Shown in pieces: positions 17,046 through 25,287 of a DNA stretch of 64,000 nt (position 1 is the first letter of the stretch; the number at the start of each line of letters is the position of its first letter). The stretch covers positions 62,001 to 126,000 of the forward strand of contig CBDDDT010000003.1 of assembly GCA_965226755.1 (NCBI GenBank). Direction: 5' to 3'. Made by a program: the position numbers and the translations under genes. Source of the DNA: Bog-113 sp965226755. GTDB taxonomy: Bacteria; Acidobacteriota; Terriglobia; Bryobacterales; Bryobacteraceae. The notes under the pieces were generated by a model, which did no database searches, was not told the origin of the DNA, and worked only from the letters and a program-made list of their open reading frames with translations.

Positions 17046-17280
17046 ACGATTTTAGTGTGGCTTCCATGCCTTCGAATCTCCATCGATCCCCGAAAGACGT
17101 TCGTGCTAGTGAAAGCATGAGCCCCCGAAAAGACGCCGCGGAGCGAATCAAGCAGCAACAGGTTGGAGCAGCGTGAAACACAGGCGGGACCCGTACGTTG
17201 GAGCGTTCAAACCCGACAACGGGCGGATCGTCGCCCTACTCGGAGATTAGTATCGTGCCAACCGCTGTGCCCCAAGTTAT

Positions 17281-17404
17281 GCGGTGAGGGTTGGATTCGA
17301 ACCCGTTGGCGTCTAATGGGCTCTGCAAGTTACCGATTCTAAATTGCTAAGGACCCCATATTTGCCATCGATGCCATGGCGCATTGCCCGGTATTGCCCG
17401 CTGG
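17281..17404 (-). repeat. 124-bp direct repeat, copy A, with tRNA-Ser-like 3' end
   Basis: This segment matches 22872-22995 without gaps, 99 of 124 positions identical, in the same orientation. Read on the minus strand it holds the end of an open frame (SGQYRAMRHG...ESVTCR, stop TAG at 17315-17313) followed by a tRNA 3' part: GGGTTCGAATCC T-arm and CCTCACC-GC acceptor. The first 27 minus-strand bases (17404-17378) are identical in both copies. No matching 5' tRNA half is present. It is the only structure I see in the 422-base gap 17046-17467. Confidence 0.75.
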
Positions 17405-17925
17405 CTATCGTCGAATTCTTGCTTGGCGGACACGACCGGAAGCCAATTCACCCGTCTGAACAACGCCTCACTTTATCAGCTTCGGTTGATTTCGTTCAGC
17501 AAAGTCTTTGGCGCGGTTTAGCAGTTCATCAATTTCCTCCACAGTTTGTGCTTCGACCTCGATGCCTCCGATCTTCACTCGAACTTCGCGCCCATAGCGG
17601 GCGTGGAGCCATGCGCCGACTCCCGTCGCGACTATCGGCCCCATGACGCTGGCGACTTTAATCCCGAAGGTTCCCAAGAATGGAATCGCTTCGGCCCCGA
17701 CGGCTTCGCGCACAGCAAGGGACCACGAAAAATCCACCCCCTGGACTCTTAGAGCCTTCGCGAATTGATCCAAGTCCCTCTGGTATTCGACCGTTTGCAA
17801 TGGTGGGTCATCCACCGCGGCTACCATCGTGAGGGTAACCTCCCCGGACTGCACTGCCGTGGAATAAAGTGTCTGGATGTGGTCTGCGCGAGCCTGGTCG
17901 ACTCTCGCGAGGTATTCGAGACCAC

Positions 17926-18650
17926 TAGATCATCGTTCTGTTAATAGCTATACTATACAAACATTTTCGTGCGAGAATGGTTTATGCCATTCACCGCCCG
18001 GATGGCCGTGGTCCTGCACGTTTATAAAGAGGTGGAGATCGTCAATGAGGAACTGATCAAGGGCACGCTGAAAGAGCCGCCCGTAGTCACGATCTCCTAC
18101 GACGAGAAGCCCGGCATTCAGGCTCTGGCGACGACAACGCCCGATCTGCCGCCGGCACCACGCAAGTTTCGGAGCCATCTTCGGGACTATGAGTACAAGC
18201 GACTGGGAACGGTATTGTTGCTGGCGGGCCTTGATCTCCACACAGGCCGCGTCACGGAGATCGTCGGCGACCACCACGCCAGCGTGGACTTCATCGCTCT
18301 GCTGGGGAAACTGGACGACGTCTATCCACCGCAAACGCGGATTCGCCTTCTGCTCGACAACCACTCGGCACACGTTTCAAAAGAAACACAAGGCTGGCTC
18401 AGTCTTCACCCGAACAGATTCGAGTTCGTATTCACGCCAAAGCACGGCTCCTGGCTGAACATCGTGGAGACCATGTTCAGTAAAATGGCGCGCAGCATGC
18501 TCCGGGGCATCCGTGTCGCCAGCAAACAGGAACTGATTGATCGCATCCGCCTGTACTTCCAGCGCGTCAATGCGGACCCCGTGATCTTTCGCTGGAGGTA
18601 TAAAATGGACGAAATCCTTATTGGCCAAGTATCAACAGAACGATGATCTA
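17926..18650 (+). mobile_element. IS630/Tc1-mariner-type insertion with TA duplication
   Basis: The element has perfect 15-bp terminal inverted repeats, GATCATCGTTCTGTT at 17928-17942 and its complement at 18634-18648, each flanked by TA (17926-17927 and 18649-18650). TA target duplication is the hallmark of IS630. Between the ends lies a single transposase frame (17969-18646) whose stop codon falls inside the right repeat. The whole is only about 721 bp between the TA pairs, shorter than a typical IS630 of about 1.1 kb. Confidence 0.9.
17969..18646 (+). CDS. IS630-family transposase, lacking the N-terminal DNA-binding domain
   Basis: 225 residues from a GTG. The DDE catalytic domain is intact: SYDEKPGIQA (first Asp), LLLDNHSAH (second Asp) and PKHGSWLNIVE (Glu). 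Full IS630 transposases are about 340 residues with a paired helix-turn-helix region first; here the left inverted repeat lies only 26 bases upstream, so that region has been deleted. The protein probably cannot bind its ends unaided, making the copy non-autonomous or dead. The N-terminal stretch up to YKEVEIVNEE is short and atypical. Confidence 0.85.
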   Translation: MREWFMPFTARMAVVLHVYKEVEIVNEELIKGTLKEPPVVTISYDEKPGIQALATTTPDLPPAPRKFRSHLRDYEYKRLGTVLLLAGLDLHTGRVTEIVGDHHASVDFIALLGKLDDVYPPQTRIRLLLDNHSAHVSKETQGWLSLHPNRFEFVFTPKHGSWLNIVETMFSKMARSMLRGIRVASKQELIDRIRLYFQRVNADPVIFRWRYKMDEILIGQVSTER

Positions 18651-18938
18651 GGCGACTGCAGAAATGTCGTTTGCTGCGACACGCGGGCCTTGCCGCGGGT
18701 CAGGAAACTGTGCTAAAACTATGGATTATTCCCCGGACGAAAAATGGGGGCATGTCACCGGGCGATGGAGGAACGGTGATGTCCTTTCAGAGCGTTGCGC
18801 TTGTATTCTGCCGTCCTCTTAGCCGTACTCGGTTAAGACCCAGCCTTCTGAATAGTCCATGACGGCTTAAATCAGCATTGAGAGTTGCCCGGAAAGGCGG
18901 CCCGCACTGCGTTGGAAACCCAAAATCAAAGGAGTTTC

Positions 18939-21731
18939 ATGATGGCTAACGGATCGGCGATGGCTCAACTGGCGGCCTTTGGAGCCGTCGCGCAGAATTT
19001 GGAAGGGGTTGTTCCGGGTGCTGCCGCAGGCATTCAACTTGCGATAACTAGCTTCGAGAGCCAAGACACACTCAATGGCGTCGGCGGGCTGATGGACATT
19101 TGCGCCGCGGTGGCTCCGCTGCTGGGCGCCGGAGTGGGCGGCGCGTTCGGCGGGCCCGCGGGAGCGGGGGTCGGATCGATTGTCGCCGCGGTCGTAGGTT
19201 CGTTTTTCACCATGATTGCAGACGTTCTGGGTTCTTGTGTCCCACAGGCGCAAACACTCGCGGACCAGATCAGCGACCAACTGCGTACCCTCAGGGGGGA
19301 AGACAAAGAAATAGATCTCTTCGCCATTCACCGGGACATCACGACTTATGCAAACTCGTTGAACGATGCTTGCAGCGGCGTCGCTTCCGCCAAATTTCCC
19401 CCTGGGGTCACTACTGAGACCATCAGAGAGCTCAACCCCATCGAAGGCAGTACGATGAAGGCCTACTGGGGTGTGGTCGGGTGGCTGAAGATCAAAGAAA
19501 ATCAAAAACTGCCCCGGTGGCCGATCGTCCTCGACGGCGCGTGCAATGCCTACGCCTTGTTGTTGATGGCCATTGTCAGGCTCAGGTGCATTGTGAGCCC
19601 GGATTCCTTGAAGTTGCACTACCTGGAAGCGGATCAGATAAAAGATCCCAATGAACGGGAGGGGAAGAAGAAGAAGCTCGCAGACCAGTGGGATGAACTG
19701 GTAGATGTCGCTAATGCAAAGCTTATTTCTTTCGGTTGGTGCAACGAGCTTCACTTGCAGGATCTGAAGGAACTTGCCCAAGCCGCCAGGAACAGGGGAT
19801 CCTTGTGGCGCGTCGGGCCCGACGACTACGAACTACGTGCCGGCTTGGTGGAACCCAGCGCCCAGTATGATTTGAACAACCGTACTCTCAAAATGTCCGT
19901 AGCCGTGCGCGCCACGGAACTTACCTTGCCGTTCCCGAAATACCAGGTGTACTTCGTCTCTGAGGTCTCTACAGCCGAACGTGCGCTTCGCGGCTTACCC
20001 CGCGAAATGAAACTGTTTCGCCGGGTGGTGCAGTTCGAGAAAAACGAAGCGAAGCTGCTGATGCCTGCGCAGCCGGTGGGCGATACCGGTACGGACCTCG
20101 TCGATGTCTTCGCGATTCCCGGGACCGACCAGAAGAAGGACGAGGTCTACGTTTACGAATTATCGAGCAAGGAGCCCATGAATCCGGGCTCCAAAGACGG
20201 GCGGGGGCGGTGGAAAAACAAGGTTGTAGGGACATCCCGGGACGCCGACGGCAAGGCGACCGGGACGCTGTTCACGAGCGAATGGGAGGCAGAAGGGGGA
20301 GCGAAGTCAGTCCGTGTTGTGTACGACCCATACACCTACGCCGACGATCCCGCGAACGGTTCTCTCGACGGCATTAAATCCATCGTCTACTTAACCATAG
20401 AGCACGGCTCGCATGTGCGAATTATGGCTAACCCGTCTACCGGAAAACCCGACCTGAATCCGCGCGGCCTTAACTATCAGGCACCGGGTAATGTCGTGAA
20501 CACGCCGATCAAGATAGAGGGAATCGCAGTTGACCAGGACTACCTGTGGGCATTCTCGAAAACGGAATTTGTCTGCGCCACCCATGCGTCCGTGGCCCGC
20601 GGTAACCCCGGCCTTGTCCCGATCGCTTGGAGGAAGTGCACCAGCATTCCGGATCCGGGCGGCATCAAATCCTTCTATCCAGCCGACGACGGAACCTTGG
20701 TCGTTTCGGGTGAGGACAAGGTGTATACCTCGACCTATCGCATCAATTTAAAGCGGAACACGATCGAGGTTTCGCCTTGGAAACCTATCCCGGGTGGTCA
20801 TGCCCAGCACGGCCTGGAAAAGCTACCCGTCTTTTGCTGGCCGCAATTTGAAGGCCTGGTCGACGCGCTCGAGGAATTGGAGCCAAGTCTGTCTCCTGCT
20901 AAATCGCCCGTCAATATTTGGGGAATCGGCAAAACCGGCGAGGAACTCTACCGGTGTGATGGAGTGCGGTTCAATCGCGTAACGGCTAACCTCAAGAGCA
21001 TCGCGGTGGGTGGTCGGCAGGTCTGGGGGATCTGGAACAACGGCGGCGTTTGCAGATGGGACGGGTCGCGCTTTGAAGGGGTTCCGGATCGCGTGCCAGG
21101 TACTTCGGATAAGATTCAGCAACTTGCGGTTAGTGACGCCGAAGTGTGGGCGTTAGACCAGAACGGGGCTGTCCTGAAGTACAGTTGGTTCGAGAAACAT
21201 TTCGTAATCAATCCGGGTGGCAGAGCCTTCTCCAGAATTGTTGCCGGTAGCCGCGAGGTCTGGGGGATCGAAGGCAGGACTGCATACAGACTCGAGGGGG
21301 ACACCTGGGAGTTAGTGCGTTGCCCGGCGGCTGGACTAACGAGCATTGCAATGAATTACCGCCGGGCCGTGTGGGCCATCGGCGGTGACGATAAGGTTTA
21401 CCGCTGGAACGAGAAGGTTGGCAGCGAAGCACAGATGGTGGAGTTTGCCGGCATGCATTTCGTCAGCATGGCGGTCGGAGGTAAGGAAGTCTGGGGGATT
21501 GACGCGAACGGCCGGGCCTACAGATTGGAATTGCCGGAGACTGGTGACCCAAGCGGCGCGTTTCAGCCGGTGGGTGGCGTGGCCGATGAACTCGCTACCA
21601 TCGTTGTAAGCAACGGACAAATCTGGGGGATCAACCGCCAGGGCAGCATCTGGTGGTGGAACGAAACAGAATTCAAAGAACCGTTGGCCGTCAAGAGTGT
21701 TCAACTCAAGAGCATCGTCGGGGGCGGCTAG
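18939..21731 (+). CDS. Large tectonin-repeat protein with a glycine/alanine-rich hydrophobic N-terminal domain
   Basis: 930 residues from ATG 18939, which has AAAGGAG five bases upstream; earlier in-frame ATG 18885 lacks a site. Residues about 15-95 are Ala/Gly-rich and hydrophobic (VVPGAAAGIQLAITS, LLGAGVGGAFGGPAGAG), suggesting membrane-inserting helices. A middle region of about 500 residues is unassigned. The C-terminal 280 residues hold at least six tectonin beta-propeller repeats, each with a V-W-G/A-I core (QVWGIWNNGG, EVWALDQNG, EVWGIEGRT, AVWAIGGDD, EVWGIDANG, QIWGINRQG). Tectonin propellers bind glycans or lipid A. No export signal is seen. Could be a lectin-targeted pore-forming effector, but this is inference. 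Confidence 0.75.
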   Translation: MMANGSAMAQLAAFGAVAQNLEGVVPGAAAGIQLAITSFESQDTLNGVGGLMDICAAVAPLLGAGVGGAFGGPAGAGVGSIVAAVVGSFFTMIADVLGSCVPQAQTLADQISDQLRTLRGEDKEIDLFAIHRDITTYANSLNDACSGVASAKFPPGVTTETIRELNPIEGSTMKAYWGVVGWLKIKENQKLPRWPIVLDGACNAYALLLMAIVRLRCIVSPDSLKLHYLEADQIKDPNEREGKKKKLADQWDELVDVANAKLISFGWCNELHLQDLKELAQAARNRGSLWRVGPDDYELRAGLVEPSAQYDLNNRTLKMSVAVRATELTLPFPKYQVYFVSEVSTAERALRGLPREMKLFRRVVQFEKNEAKLLMPAQPVGDTGTDLVDVFAIPGTDQKKDEVYVYELSSKEPMNPGSKDGRGRWKNKVVGTSRDADGKATGTLFTSEWEAEGGAKSVRVVYDPYTYADDPANGSLDGIKSIVYLTIEHGSHVRIMANPSTGKPDLNPRGLNYQAPGNVVNTPIKIEGIAVDQDYLWAFSKTEFVCATHASVARGNPGLVPIAWRKCTSIPDPGGIKSFYPADDGTLVVSGEDKVYTSTYRINLKRNTIEVSPWKPIPGGHAQHGLEKLPVFCWPQFEGLVDALEELEPSLSPAKSPVNIWGIGKTGEELYRCDGVRFNRVTANLKSIAVGGRQVWGIWNNGGVCRWDGSRFEGVPDRVPGTSDKIQQLAVSDAEVWALDQNGAVLKYSWFEKHFVINPGGRAFSRIVAGSREVWGIEGRTAYRLEGDTWELVRCPAAGLTSIAMNYRRAVWAIGGDDKVYRWNEKVGSEAQMVEFAGMHFVSMAVGGKEVWGIDANGRAYRLELPETGDPSGAFQPVGGVADELATIVVSNGQIWGINRQGSIWWWNETEFKEPLAVKSVQLKSIVGGG

Positions 21732-21747
21732 ACAATTTTTCGGCCTT

Positions 21748-22585
21748 TCAGCCTTGGGCCGGGCGGTGATGTCCCCGGGGGTGGCCGCCGCCGTTGAAGT
21801 TTGTATCCTGATCCTTCCCGATCTGGTCCGCCAGTGTAAATCCCGGAGCGCCAACCGCGGCCAGACTCGCGAAAAGAGCCCCTGGCGCTGCGTTGGATGT
21901 CAAGATAAAGGAATTGCGTAGTCCCGGATCGCCGGTCAAGGGAGGAAGCGTAATCGTCCTGGAACTCATCGCGGGCACACTGACGGTAGCCACGTTGGTG
22001 GATTTCAGGTCCGGAGTCCGTGGTCCGCGCAAATAGCACCGAAGCGTTAACCGGCTTGGTGCCGAAATTCGTCATGGCAAGCTGAGGCGTGAAGGTCGCG
22101 CCGGGCAGGTAATTCGCGACGCCGACGGGCACGCCCGTAAATACGGTGTTGCCGGAACGGAGCGTTCCCACGTCCGCGAAGTTTTGCGAGCTGAGAATCG
22201 CGCCTGTTAGAGCGCCGCGCCAGGCTAGGCCAAACACTGACAGCGTGCCTGCTTTACCGCTGCCGGTCACGGAGAGGCCGAATGCCCCTCGATTCGCAGC
22301 CTCTTGGGTAGCAGGCACAAGGGCGTCGCCAAAGATGCCTGCCGGGTTGCTAGATGAACCGGCGCAGACTCGGAGGAGAGCCCATCCTTCGGCCGCAAGC
22401 TGCACTTGCTGAGAGGCGGAGTCGCTCTCAGTGAAGCACGAAACAGTCGCTGTCTGGGGCGATGCTGAAGTGTTCTTGACAGCCACGAACGGGCTTCCCA
22501 CCAGGGAGGCGCCGCCGGAACGAAGAACACCAGAGGCCGCCATGCCCGACATCGTACCGAAAAGGGTATCCCTATGATTCAGCAA
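21748..22585 (-). pseudogene. Fragment of an acidobacterial surface protein, frameshifted
   Basis: The frame from about 22585 runs GVLRSGGASLVGSPFVAVKN to NFGTKPVNASVLFARTTDSG, then the sense continues in the neighbouring frame as DLKSTNVATVSVPA and DPGLRNSFILTSNAAPG. The switch falls at about 22015-22025. The joined text matches a repeated acidobacterial extracellular protein type ending ...QIGKDQDTNFNGGGHP. The 5' end (TTG, no ribosome site, no signal peptide) also looks truncated. The gene is therefore dead at both levels. It tail-to-tail abuts, and overlaps in longest frame, the tectonin gene. Confidence 0.7.
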
Positions 22586-22871
22586 TAGTCAAGGAATTGA
22601 CCAAATAATCACAATGTCACAGGGTGCCCGGGTTTCGGCGGGGTTAACTGGAGTTGGACGCAGTATCCGCGCACAGGATCTGGGCCGCTTGTCAAACCGC
22701 TCTCCGGAACGATTCTCGTCGAGGGTATCTGCCAGTGAGGGTTCAACGTGCACTCACTTAGCTTATAAATCGTTGAAAACGCGTGGCAAGAAAAGCGAGA
22801 TGAGGCGAAATTCGAACCCTTCATTGCCCGCTGGAATTCGAAATTGTCCGTAACCTATTAATTCTAAGCTG

Positions 22872-22995
22872 GCGGTGAGGGTGGGATTCGAACCCATCAG
22901 CCTCTAGCTGGTTCTACAAGTTACTGATTCCGCATTCCCAACTATGCCAACTTTGCCATCCTTGCCGTGGCGCATTGCCCGGTATTGCCCGCTGG
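22872..22995 (-). repeat. 124-bp direct repeat, copy B, with tRNA-Ser-like 3' end
   Basis: Second copy of the 17281-17404 repeat, 80% identical and in the same orientation. Minus-strand reading again gives an open frame ending ...GNAESVTCRTS with TAG at 22906-22904, then GGGTTCGAATCCC and CCTCACC-GCC, an intact tRNA-type T-arm and 3' acceptor. A partial third piece (CATTGCCCGCTGG) occurs just upstream on the plus strand at about 22823-22835. Nothing else is recognisable in the 543-base gap 22586-23128. Confidence 0.75.
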
Positions 22996-23128
22996 ATCTC
23001 ACGTATTCCTCACTCACGGTTGAAGTGCAGCAATGCTAAAGACCTGAGGATCGAGGATGGGCAGAGCCTGCGGGGAACGCCGAGCCAGCCGCTTTCGCCG
23101 TTCAAATCGAAACCTGTATAATCCACAG

Positions 23129-23641
23129 ATGCAAGGAATGCCCGGGAGCACAATTGCGCTCTGCTCGCTGTTGCTCGTCTCGGTCTGCTTAAAGGGAGGA
23201 CAGGAAGTGCAATCTCCGGAAACTGAAAAGCCGAAGGCGGCGGTCAAAGCGGAGCAGCGCGGGCGCATCCTCGGAATCGGCGGCGTGTTCTTCAAATCCG
23301 CTGATCGCAATCCGATGCGCGATTGGTATTCGAAGCATCTTGGACTCGCGGACAAAGGGCACGGCGTGATGCTTCCGTGGCGCGAACACGACGACCCGCA
23401 AAAGGAACACATTACGGTTTGGACTATTTTTCCCAATTCCACAGACTATATCCCGGCCCCGCAATCGTTCATGGTCAATTACATCGTGGACGACATGGAT
23501 GCTTTGCTCGACCGCTTGAAACAAGAGGGAGTAAAGATTGATCCCAAAAGGATGGATGAATCCTACGGGCGCTTTGCCTGGATCTATGACTTGGATGGGA
23601 ATAAGATTGAGCTTTGGCAGCCGATCTCCGCAAAGGAGTAA
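23129..23641 (+). CDS. VOC-fold protein with N-terminal export signal
   Basis: 170 residues from ATG 23129. Residues 4-20 are a hydrophobic signal (STIALCSLLLVSVCLKGG) with a Cys that could make it a lipoprotein. The glyoxalase/VOC domain starts at RILGIGGVFFKSADRNPMRDWYSKHLGL and ends DSYGRFAWIYDLDGNKIELWQP, where the C-terminal Glu is a usual metal ligand. A TATAAT-like hexamer (TGTATAATC) lies about 10 bases upstream, so the mRNA may be nearly leaderless. Exported VOC proteins are uncommon; substrate unknown. Confidence 0.8.
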   Translation: MQGMPGSTIALCSLLLVSVCLKGGQEVQSPETEKPKAAVKAEQRGRILGIGGVFFKSADRNPMRDWYSKHLGLADKGHGVMLPWREHDDPQKEHITVWTIFPNSTDYIPAPQSFMVNYIVDDMDALLDRLKQEGVKIDPKRMDESYGRFAWIYDLDGNKIELWQPISAKE

Positions 23642-23707
23642 GGGCGTTTGCGGTGCACTTACTCTATCGGTTTTTTGTAGACAGAGCTTGAAATCTGCTA
23701 TTCCGCC

Positions 23708-24154
23708 GTGCGACCCCATCCTCTGATCGCTGTAACAGATGTAGAAGCAAGCGGGAGATGGTACGAGCGACTGCTGGGGTGCCGGCGCAATCATGGCGGT
23801 TCGGCGTACGAACAGTTGGTTTGGAATGGCCATCTCGTGCTTCAACTCCATAGCTTCGAAGCCGAGCATCATCACGGCCCTATAGCGGATAAGCAGGACA
23901 AGCCTTATGGCAACGGAGTCTTGCTGTGGTTCGAGGTAGACGATTTTGAAGCGGCCTCGCGGCGCGCCGAAGACATGGGCGTCGAGATCGTTCTGCCGCG
24001 ACATCGGAATCCGCCGGATGGCGATGGCGGCCCGAACCATTGGGAGTGCTGGATGCGGGACCCGGACGGGTATGTCGTAGTTATCGCCAGTCCGTACGGA
24101 ACGGCCGATGGCGATTGGCGTCCCGACGGGAATCCGTTCGGTGCGTGTGACTAA
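23708..24154 (+). CDS. VOC-fold (glyoxalase-like) protein
   Basis: 148 residues, GTG start. The fold pattern is intact: HPLIAVTDVEASGRWYERLLGC opens the first module and WECWMRDPDGYVVVIASPYG closes the second. His of HPLIAV and Glu of WECW sit where metal ligands are expected. The His-rich EAEHHHGP is unusual. It lies 66 bases behind another VOC gene, probably on the same transcript. Substrate unknown. Confidence 0.82.
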   Translation: MRPHPLIAVTDVEASGRWYERLLGCRRNHGGSAYEQLVWNGHLVLQLHSFEAEHHHGPIADKQDKPYGNGVLLWFEVDDFEAASRRAEDMGVEIVLPRHRNPPDGDGGPNHWECWMRDPDGYVVVIASPYGTADGDWRPDGNPFGACD

Positions 24155-24315
24155 TGCGCGGAGTCGAAGAAGCCGGGCTCTTCGAGGAGGCGCTCCAGAC
24201 GAGGCAAGGGGCGCGGCGGCGCATCCAGCGCAATCAGGAAAGCCTGCCATTGCGCGGCGCTCAGCACGAAGGTGCGACGGTCGGGTTTTTCGGCGCGGGC
24301 AGTCGGTGCGGGCAT
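24151..24315 (-). CDS. Truncated DUF1778 (TacA-like) antitoxin, C-terminal part only
   Basis: A 54-residue frame from ATG 24315, too short for most gene callers. RRTFVLSAAQWQAFLIALDAPPRPLPRLERLL is the C-terminal toxin-binding segment of DUF1778 antitoxins, which pair with GNAT toxins. The N-terminal ribbon-helix-helix half is missing and no GNAT toxin is adjacent, so this is probably a remnant; the region upstream (24316-24343) is too small to hold the rest. Its stop overlaps the VOC gene stop by 3 bases on the other strand. Confidence 0.6.
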   Translation of the reverse strand: MPAPTARAEKPDRRTFVLSAAQWQAFLIALDAPPRPLPRLERLLEEPGFFDSAH

Positions 24316-24343
24316 AGCGATCGCTCTCTTCTAACTTACGACA

Positions 24344-25282
24344 TTAGAACTGAATCCGGAAGACACGGATGCCGTTCTCCCAGGTGATCTTACGAAAGAC
24401 CTGGGGGGAAGCGAGTTGCTGGGATAATTCCAAGGTTGCGCGGGCCACGCATTTGCCTGCCAAACGGCTGGCTTCCGGGTTGTTGTTTTGGGAGACGCCG
24501 GCGCCTTTTCCGTCGAGGCAGGTGCAGTCGCTTCCGAAGATCAACTTGTCTTGATGGCGGGCGACGAAGTCGCGGGAAAAGGCGGGGTCCCGCGATAAGG
24601 CGTTATTGCCCGAGTTAGCCGACATATCGGCGTAGAGATTGGGAAAGCGGGTCAGCCACAGATCGGTGAGGCCGCCCGGCTTGACGGGTCCGGCGGGATA
24701 GCCGCGATCTGTGGGGACATCGGCGCTGATATGAGCCCAGAACAGATCGCCGTGGCCGACGAAGTTGGTCTTCGGATAAGCGCGGAGGATTTTGTCGAAC
24801 TGCTCGTATCCGGTGTTATAGGGCAGTTCGCCGGGGAAGTGCGGGAAGTTCTGGATGTGCATCATCACGGGCGCGCGGGTCTCCGCGGCAAGGTCGTAGA
24901 CACGGCGCATGCCGGGCGAATCGAGGGCGGTGTGGTATTTCAGCTCACCGATGCTGACGGCGCCGGCGGCGAGCGCTTGGCGGAGCACCTGGGGAGCGTC
25001 TGAAGGGGTGGGATCGGTGGTGACGGAACGGGCGAAATGGCCCGGCCGCTTGGCCATTTCGGCGATGGCTTTCTCCTCATCCTCGGCGCGCGTCAAGAGA
25101 ACGGCGTTGGTGACGCCGCAGCCTTGGATGTGGGTGAAGCAGGAATCCGGATCGCGGCGGAGATGGAGGTGCGTATCGAGGACGGGTCCGCCCCAGAGCG
25201 GATCGGGTTGCGCCCCTAAGCGGGAGGCAACGGCGGCGGCTACGGCGGATTGGATGAACGTTCTTCGCTGCATGGATTGCAT
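24344..25282 (-). CDS. Amidohydrolase-family (TIM-barrel) protein, Tat signal
   Basis: 312 residues from ATG 25282; ATG 25273 is an alternative. MQRRTFIQSAVAAAVAS is a twin-arginine signal. The metal-dependent hydrolase pattern is present: DTHLHL (two His ligands) at about 32-37, His in MMHIQNFPHF, GHGD, and the late Asp in FGSDCTCLDG. It resembles the amidohydrolase_2 (ACMSD/2-pyrone dicarboxylate lactonase) group. It lies six bases behind the DUF1990 gene, at the tail of the long minus-strand transcript. Substrate unknown. Confidence 0.83.
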   Translation of the reverse strand: MQSMQRRTFIQSAVAAAVASRLGAQPDPLWGGPVLDTHLHLRRDPDSCFTHIQGCGVTNAVLLTRAEDEEKAIAEMAKRPGHFARSVTTDPTPSDAPQVLRQALAAGAVSIGELKYHTALDSPGMRRVYDLAAETRAPVMMHIQNFPHFPGELPYNTGYEQFDKILRAYPKTNFVGHGDLFWAHISADVPTDRGYPAGPVKPGGLTDLWLTRFPNLYADMSANSGNNALSRDPAFSRDFVARHQDKLIFGSDCTCLDGKGAGVSQNNNPEASRLAGKCVARATLELSQQLASPQVFRKITWENGIRVFRIQF

Positions 25283-25287
25283 GGTCT

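Larger units (their letters stand above)
17468..18682 (-). pseudogene. EACC1-like small membrane protein gene, split by an IS630-type element
   Basis: Removing the IS (17928-18648) and one TA joins a GTG start at 18682 to the rest and restores a 163-residue frame. Most of it (17468-17929) is contiguous. The C-terminal half has a hydrophobic hairpin (FGIKVASVMGPIVATGVGAWL) then RVKIGGIEVEAQTVEEIDELL. That layout (N-terminal alpha/beta part, membrane segment, C-terminal VKxxGxEVEA...TVEE block) resembles the 'effector-associated constant component' EACC1 proteins described in bacterial NTP-dependent conflict systems. That match is by pattern only. A GTG at 17854 could still yield a 128-residue truncated product. 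Confidence 0.55.

Noticed and set aside
17281..17404. A full tRNA gene at the repeat copies
   Set aside because: Only the T-arm and acceptor 3' side are present; no D-arm, no anticodon arm and no 5' acceptor half.
23189..24250. 353-aa minus-strand frame over two VOC genes
   Set aside because: Shadow; VOC motifs are in the plus frames.
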